Shown here: positions 59,030-64,000 of the stretch, piece by piece
Layout of the letters: the number at the start of each line of letters is the position of its first letter
How positions within the stretch are numbered: the stretch's first letter is position 1
Origin: Cycas panzhihuaensis
Lineage: Eukaryota > Cycadophyta
Assembly (NCBI GenBank): GCA_023213395.1
Contig: CM041465.1
Coordinates: 41,051,741 to 41,115,740 of the forward strand
Reading direction: 5' to 3'
Length of the DNA: 64,000 nucleotides
Position numbers and translations under genes: made by a program
The notes under the pieces: generated by a model
Told to the model about the DNA's origin: nothing
The model's input: the letters and a program-made list of their open reading frames with translations, nothing else
Database searches by the model: none

Positions 59030-61791
59030 TGGATGCACGTCTACGGGATAGCTACCTAATTGAGTAGGAATAACAAGGGCAGTCAATGGGACTACAAGGT
59101 GCAGACAAGAACCTATGAGTAAGGCGGATACCACGCAGGGTGCCCCATGCGCCGAAGCACGAGTTTGGGACCTGTAGATGGTACCCAGCTACCTAAAGGT
59201 GGTTCCACACTTCAGTTAAGAGGAGATGAGGCAGAAGATTAACCTGGGTAGATCTAGGAGAAGGATCCTCCCACCCTTGGATGGCTGGAAGGGAAAGGAG
59301 AGAACCCCTCGAGGGTTTCTCTATAGCAGTGGGAAACGAGTAAGGGGTAAGTAGGTGAGCAACCTACAAATAAGATCTTCTTGGTTATCCAGCTAGGTGG
59401 AAGAAAACCAAGGAAGGATGAAGGGAACAAGAACGAACGATCGATCAAGAGTTCCCTCCTTCAAAAGAGTAATCAAGAGAAAGGGGGGTGCTATGATGCA
59501 CATAAGTAAACTAAACCAAGCATAACAAGTCAATGGGACAAGGGTGAAGTTTACAAGGTGAAGGAAAAGGTTAAAAGGGGGAAGCTTCTTAAAACCTTTT
59601 CCTATGATAGATATAATGTGTGAAATGTAACAAACGGAATATAAACCAAAAGAGAGAGTCGATTTCCCTTTTCCTTTCAAATGATCTAATTACTACCATG
59701 CAAAAATCTTTTAAAGAAAAGAAAAGTGAAATGGAGTGAGAGCGTATACCCAGAATGGAGACGTGGTTGAAGCGATGACGTTCCTACAAGGTGTCCAAGA
59801 CCACTCCACAAAGCACGGCGAGAGAGAGGGATTGCAGTAGAACGAAGCGTGGGGCTTCTTTACCTTCCCTGGAAGTGACACTAGAGTGCCAAGAAAGGAA
59901 AAAAGGAAAATGATGGCAGTAAATAAAATGCTAAAATAAAATATAAGTAAAGGTACTTACCCACAAGAGAGAAAGAGGAGGAAATCCCTTATACCCTCCA
60001 TGTACCTGCAAGTAAGCACAAATATCCCTTTCCAAGGAAAGGAGGCTAACAACACAAAGTAGAGTCCTAATAACACGTGTATATATATGAAAAATAAATC
60101 TCTGTATCTATATGTTAGTGTATATGAACCACGAGGTTGTAGCAATAATCTATGGCAAAACAAACTACTCAAATGAATGGTAAGTAAATAAGTAAGCCTT
60201 GGAGTGGCCCACCTCCTGCAAAGAATAACCCTACCCTCCCTCAAGAAGCCACAAGGCAGTGAGGGTATGGCTATAAGGCTAGCTAAAAATGGGACAGTAG
60301 AGATGTAAAAGAGTCCAAGTCAAAACTCAATAAGGCCGGGGTGCTATGAGAAGTAAACCAAACCGTTGAGGAGAGGATTGAGCCAAGAAAAGTAACCGAG
60401 GCTTATGCATTGCCTAGATTTGGGAAATGAGCCCTCAAACCAGTGCTCCAACAAGTGCCAATACTGATTTTAGTGGCTGGAAATAGCCTACTAAACCCTT
60501 ACTCCACTCCAAGAGCAGCACAGGGCAAAAAGGGAGTTTTAGAGGGCAAAAAGCCTCTTAAGGAGCATGGAAGGTGGTACAGAATCCACCCATATCCCTC
60601 TTGACCACTGTCCTGGGTGTGAAACGTAGGAAAAGAGGCCCTACAACAGAGTAAAAAGCTCAAGGGAAAGGCAAGAAACAACCCTTAGAATGAGATAAGA
60701 CAAGTTATTGTAAACATGCAAAAACTGGGTATAATTTGGACAAAGGAAAGACCCTAAACCAACAAATACCTGTAGAGAAGATGGGAGGTGTTTGCCTCTG
60801 TCAAAGCCTACTAGAAAGAGTGTGAGAAATCTATAGAAAGACTATGGAGTAGTAGGTATGGAGCCCCTGCTAAGATGGCTGAAGGAAAAATCCTGCACTT
60901 GAGACTACTTGATGGCTGCCCGGGTAAGGAAGTCCTAGAAACTCTTCAATGAGGCCCTCTCCAAGGTGTGCAAGGGGCTAAGAAGATGTCACAACCAAAC
61001 CAAAGGAGAGCTGGGCATTAGAGAGTGATTGCAAGTCCTGAAATAGTAGTGGAGCAGTAGGGAATAGCAGATAGCAGGGCGTTTTTCCTTGTGATCCTTC
61101 TAAAATGAGGCAAAAAGATCCCTAAAATGAATTAGGTAAGACTTAAATACCCAGCCCCAACCCTAATCGAGTGATTAGGGCATGACTGGAAGTGAGTTAA
61201 GTCATGAGACATGTGGTAATTTTGTAATAAATGTAAGAATTGCCACGATGGATTTTTAAAAATAAGTTGTGATAGTCATACCGCAGTAAACTTTATGGTA
61301 CCGCGATAAATCTCGTGGTACCATAAAATCTACCATGGTGCAGGACCAGAGGCCAAATCTAGCCCAAACAACTATCTTGGGCTATGAGCTAGTAACCAAG
61401 GAGGCTGGCAGGGGGCAGGGCCACCTGCCTAAAGGTAGACGAGCTAACAAATGAGCCACAGGGAATAACAACGGGAGTTAAAGATGCAACAAGTCGACCA
61501 AACAATGATGGATCATCACACAGGCTGGGATGATATGAGCCAACTAGGTCTTAAGGTAAGTAGGGTAAAATGTGGGAAGTGACACAGCCACTGGGGTGTC
61601 ACACTCGCTGGGAATGTGCCCCCCCTATAGTCGTCATAGGCTAGATAGGTGTAGATGGTAACAGGACCATCTATGAAATTATAGCATGCAAGTAGATACT
61701 CATCAAAAAAGAAAATGGCAACAAGGTGAGAAGCATACCTGTACTTACCTGAGTCGACCGCTCCATATCCATTCTTGGAAGCCAGGAAACA
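59030..61791 (-). repeat. Tat-like 5' LTR, 2,762 bases
   Basis: Partner of 48492-51276. Contains an 11-base perfect inverted repeat at 61292-61327 (tttatggtacc ... ggtaccataaa, 14-base loop), which is decayed in the other copy near 50780. Confidence 0.92.
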
Positions 61792-62146
61792 ACTTAGTTC
61801 TTGAATGTGAAATACACTTGACTTGGGAAGCATCCTTAGGAAAGCACTTGGAGGGTTGGAGCCCCCCTTATGGTATAATTGTATCATCTATTCCTTGTAA
61901 CTTGACCATTCTTTTTCTAATTGTTTTCTCCACCATTAAATAGAGATTTTTATAGTTTAATAAAAGTATTACTCTTCTTACCTTTGGAGTAATGACAAGT
62001 ATAAATGATTTGGTATAGAATTTCCTTTTGTGGGCTTATTCTTATTTTGATGTTATTAGGATTTCTACACTAACTCCTAGGATCTCAGGGAGAAAGGTTG
62101 GTAATTAATTTCTTTACCAATTAAGCTCTACTTTGGGATTGACAAT

Positions 62147-64000
62147 GGATCATGGAAATAAGAGCAACTCAACATATAACATGCAATCATAGTCTATATA
62201 AGACATTTGACTTAAATGTTTAAGGAGTTATTTACATGGCTGATAAGTCACAACAAGCTGTGGAAGGAATTAGTAACATTCACTTGAAACTCCTAGGCTT
62301 AGAAGATTTTATATTGCTTGATGTATTATACATACTCAATCTTAAACAAAACCTACTCTCATTATCTACACTTGTCTCTCATGGATTTGATCTAACTGTA
62401 ACCGTAAATGACCAAACCCTCTAGGTCATTTACCCCCTAACTAATTAGGTGGTTTTGACTGGACACCTCTCTAGTAAACTCTTTCAACTAAATGGCTCTC
62501 CATCTTTTGAAGCCCAATGTGCCCAAAGCCCTTGTGCTAATGAAGAATTTGTATTTAATTCCATCTTGACCCATCCAACATTATCACTAGAAGCTCTTTG
62601 GCATGCTCGCATGGGCCCTATTTATATTGATAGACTTAGAGATCTTTCTAAAACTCTTCCAAATCTTCCAAAGTTATTCTCTAAACCCTTTAAACATGAA
62701 GCTTGTATCATTGCTAAATCTCATCAACAACCATTTCCCAAAAGTAAGTGGAAATCAAGCCATCAATTATAATTGGTACACTCTAATTTATGTGGGCCAA
62801 TGCCTATCCCTTCACTGAAGGACAAGTTATATTACGTCTGTTTTATTAATGATTTCATTAAAAAGGTATGGGTAGATTTTCTATGCAAGAAAGATGAAGC
62901 CTTCTGTATATTCAAAGAATTCAAAGCCATCACTAAAAACGAATCTGGTTATCAACTCAAATATTTTCAAACTGATAATGGTGGTGAATATACCTCACAT
63001 GAGTTTGAAATCTACCTTCGAGATAATGGCATCAAGCATCAAACAATAGTAGCAGGTACCCTACAACAAAATGGAGTTGCCGAGTGCATGAATATTGCTC
63101 GGGCTATGTTGATATAACAAAATATACCTGCCTACCTATGGGTTGAAGCCATCTAGACATTTGTTAATTATGTTAATACTGTTAATCCAATAAAGGAAGT
63201 ATAATCACCTAATGAAAAGTGGTCAGGACAAGCCACCATTGTTCACTACTTCAAAAATTTTTACCCTATATGCTATGCCTACATTCTGGATACAGATAGA
63301 AATAAGCTCTAGCCAAAGGCACTTAAAGGCATCTTTGTTATATACCCTATTGATAAGAAAGGGTATAGGGTCTTTATACCTTCACAAAGAAAATTTATCA
63401 TTACCAAAGATGTCATTTTTGTGAAGACAAAGGATCAATTACTTAAACTAGACTCTAAAATACCCTCGTTCTGCTACAATAATATTATCAAGTATGATGC
63501 TCAAATTCTAAATGTTTTTTTTTTTTTGGGGGGGGGGGGGAGGGGACAGACATAAATTACTACAAATATTAGAAGCTAATAATAGATCCTTAGAGGATAT
63601 GAGTTGTGACTCTGAACTGATAAGTGTACATCTAGTACCATCCTTTGAAGATAGCAGAGTTAACAAAGGCAAAGCCATTATAAAAGAACCATCCTCTCTA
63701 CCTTTAGTCGACAAAGGCAAAACAGTTGTAGAAGGACCATCTTCCTCAGGCACATCAATATCCTCCTCATAAAATAATCATTTTAATGAAAAAGATGAGA
63801 ACCAAGAAGTTGAGGGTATGAGGACTTCATTCCCAACTCGAGGATCTCGAGAAGCCTGCCAACTCAATAAGGATATATGACCAGATGAGGTGGGAAAAAC
63901 TAGCACTAAAAGTACCCATAGAGCAAGGATATAGGAATCATTATATACTAAGCTTGAACTGGCAGAATTGTACCTTACTCTTAATGAAGAGCCCCTAACA
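62147..64000 (+). pseudogene. Copia protease and integrase, continuation of the plus-strand element
   Basis: Resumes the element interrupted at 42378. Protease remnant WIMEIRATQHIT near 62155 has lost the Asp-Ser-Gly triad. MADKSQQAVEGI and VLYILNLKQNLLSLSTL follow (62236-62424). Integrase: the zinc region near 62600-62720, then VHSNLCGPMPIPS, FQTDNGGEYTSHEF and QQNGVAECMN (62773-63117), and the C-terminal hinge FVKTKDQLLKLDSKIP at 63420. Downstream Ser/Lys-rich hinge to about 63775. Reverse transcriptase is not reached before the window ends. Confidence 0.85.
63515..63545 (+). repeat. T13-G13 homopolymer tract
   Basis: Thirteen T, thirteen G, one A and four G in a row, within the hinge coding region. 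The related minus-strand element has only a short G6 run at the matching place (37450). Confidence 0.9.

Larger units (their letters stand above)
48492..61791 (-). mobile_element. Tat-like Ty3/gypsy element, 13.3 kb, minus strand
   Basis: LTRs of 2,785 and 2,762 bases with tg...ca ends, primer site, gag-protease-reverse transcriptase-RNase H-integrase followed by a second RNase H, and a polypurine tract. Large LTRs, an Arg-tRNA-like rather than Met-tRNA primer site and the extra archaeal-type RNase H are features of the Tat/Ogre group. It is visibly more GC-rich than its surroundings. The LTRs differ at about one site in ten over the first 215 bases. It is the innermost, hence youngest, layer of the nest, yet its coding frames are also broken. 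Confidence 0.92.
42379..62141 (+). mobile_element. Ty3/gypsy chromovirus-like element with a nested Tat-like element
   Basis: 914-base 5' LTR (42379-43292), Met-tRNA primer site, gag-protease-reverse transcriptase-RNase H-integrase in gypsy order, and a 3' LTR beginning at 47923. That 3' LTR is split by a 13.3-kb element (48492-61791) and finishes at 62141. Without the nested element it is about 6.5 kb. It sits between gag and protease of the surrounding copia element. Confidence 0.9.
47923..62141 (+). repeat. Gypsy 3' LTR, split in two
   Basis: Left piece 47923-48491, right piece 61797-62141. The left breaks after gaagacttg and the right resumes at gttcttgaatgtg; in the 5' LTR these phrases are contiguous (acttgattcttgaatg at about 42948). 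Confidence 0.9.
39153..64000 (+). mobile_element. Ty1/copia element, plus strand, 3' end outside window
   Basis: LTR at 39153-39463, primer site, long leader and gag to 42378; then the coding sequence resumes at 62147 with protease and integrase after a 19.8-kb nested gypsy element. Reverse transcriptase, RNase H and 3' LTR would lie past the window end. Same family as the minus-strand element it sits in. Confidence 0.85.

Overview
This window looks like repeat-dense nuclear DNA of a land plant. I see no intact cellular gene, no rRNA or tRNA gene and no CRISPR array; almost everything is LTR retrotransposon (Ty1/copia and Ty3/gypsy), plus one truncated LINE and one miniature LTR element. Most primer-binding sites match plant initiator Met-tRNA, and the one piece of cellular coding sequence (an ATG18/WIPI-like autophagy gene fragment) fits a plant. 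Old elements (LTR pairs differ at roughly one site in ten, counted by eye), deep nesting and low GC suggest a large slow-turnover genome such as a gymnosperm; that taxonomic guess is inference. No element can make a full polyprotein: reading frames are broken mainly where Gln, Arg or Trp codons became stops, the pattern left by C-to-T decay of methylated cytosine. Layout: 1-4280 is the 3' part of a plus-strand copia element with its 3' LTR. 5600-9080 holds gag and protease remains of a plus-strand Tat-like gypsy element, split by about 1.4 kb that includes another repeat. 9368-9829 is an LTR followed by three tandem primer-site-like copies. 10075-15447 is an LTR element with a perfect target duplication (gtttt) that carries an antisense ATG18-like fragment. 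16554-21665 is a near-complete copia element with equal 503-base LTRs and target duplication gttac. 24635-31656 is a minus-strand copia element (target duplication ctatc) whose 3' LTR was itself hit by a 654-base solo-LTR-like insertion (target duplication ccttc). 32927-33239 is another LTR with primer site and leader. From 33882 to the end of the window lies a nest at least four deep: a minus-strand copia element (pol 35530-39130) was entered by a plus-strand copia element of the same family (from 39153 to beyond the window); that was split between gag and protease by a gypsy chromovirus-like element (42379-62141); and the 3' LTR of the chromovirus was split by a 13.3-kb Tat-like gypsy element (48492-61791). 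The outer copia element also carries a 5'-truncated LINE in its 3' LTR and a complete 312-base TRIM/SMART-type element in its 3' untranslated region. How the parts relate: these are independent parasites layered over time, so the order of insertion can be read from which one interrupts which. The Tat-like element is the youngest layer of the right half. The most unusual items are the captured ATG18 fragment, the miniature LTR element with a long Met-tRNA-like primer site, the archaeal-type RNase H lying downstream of integrase in the Tat-like element, and tandem primer-binding sites behind two LTRs.
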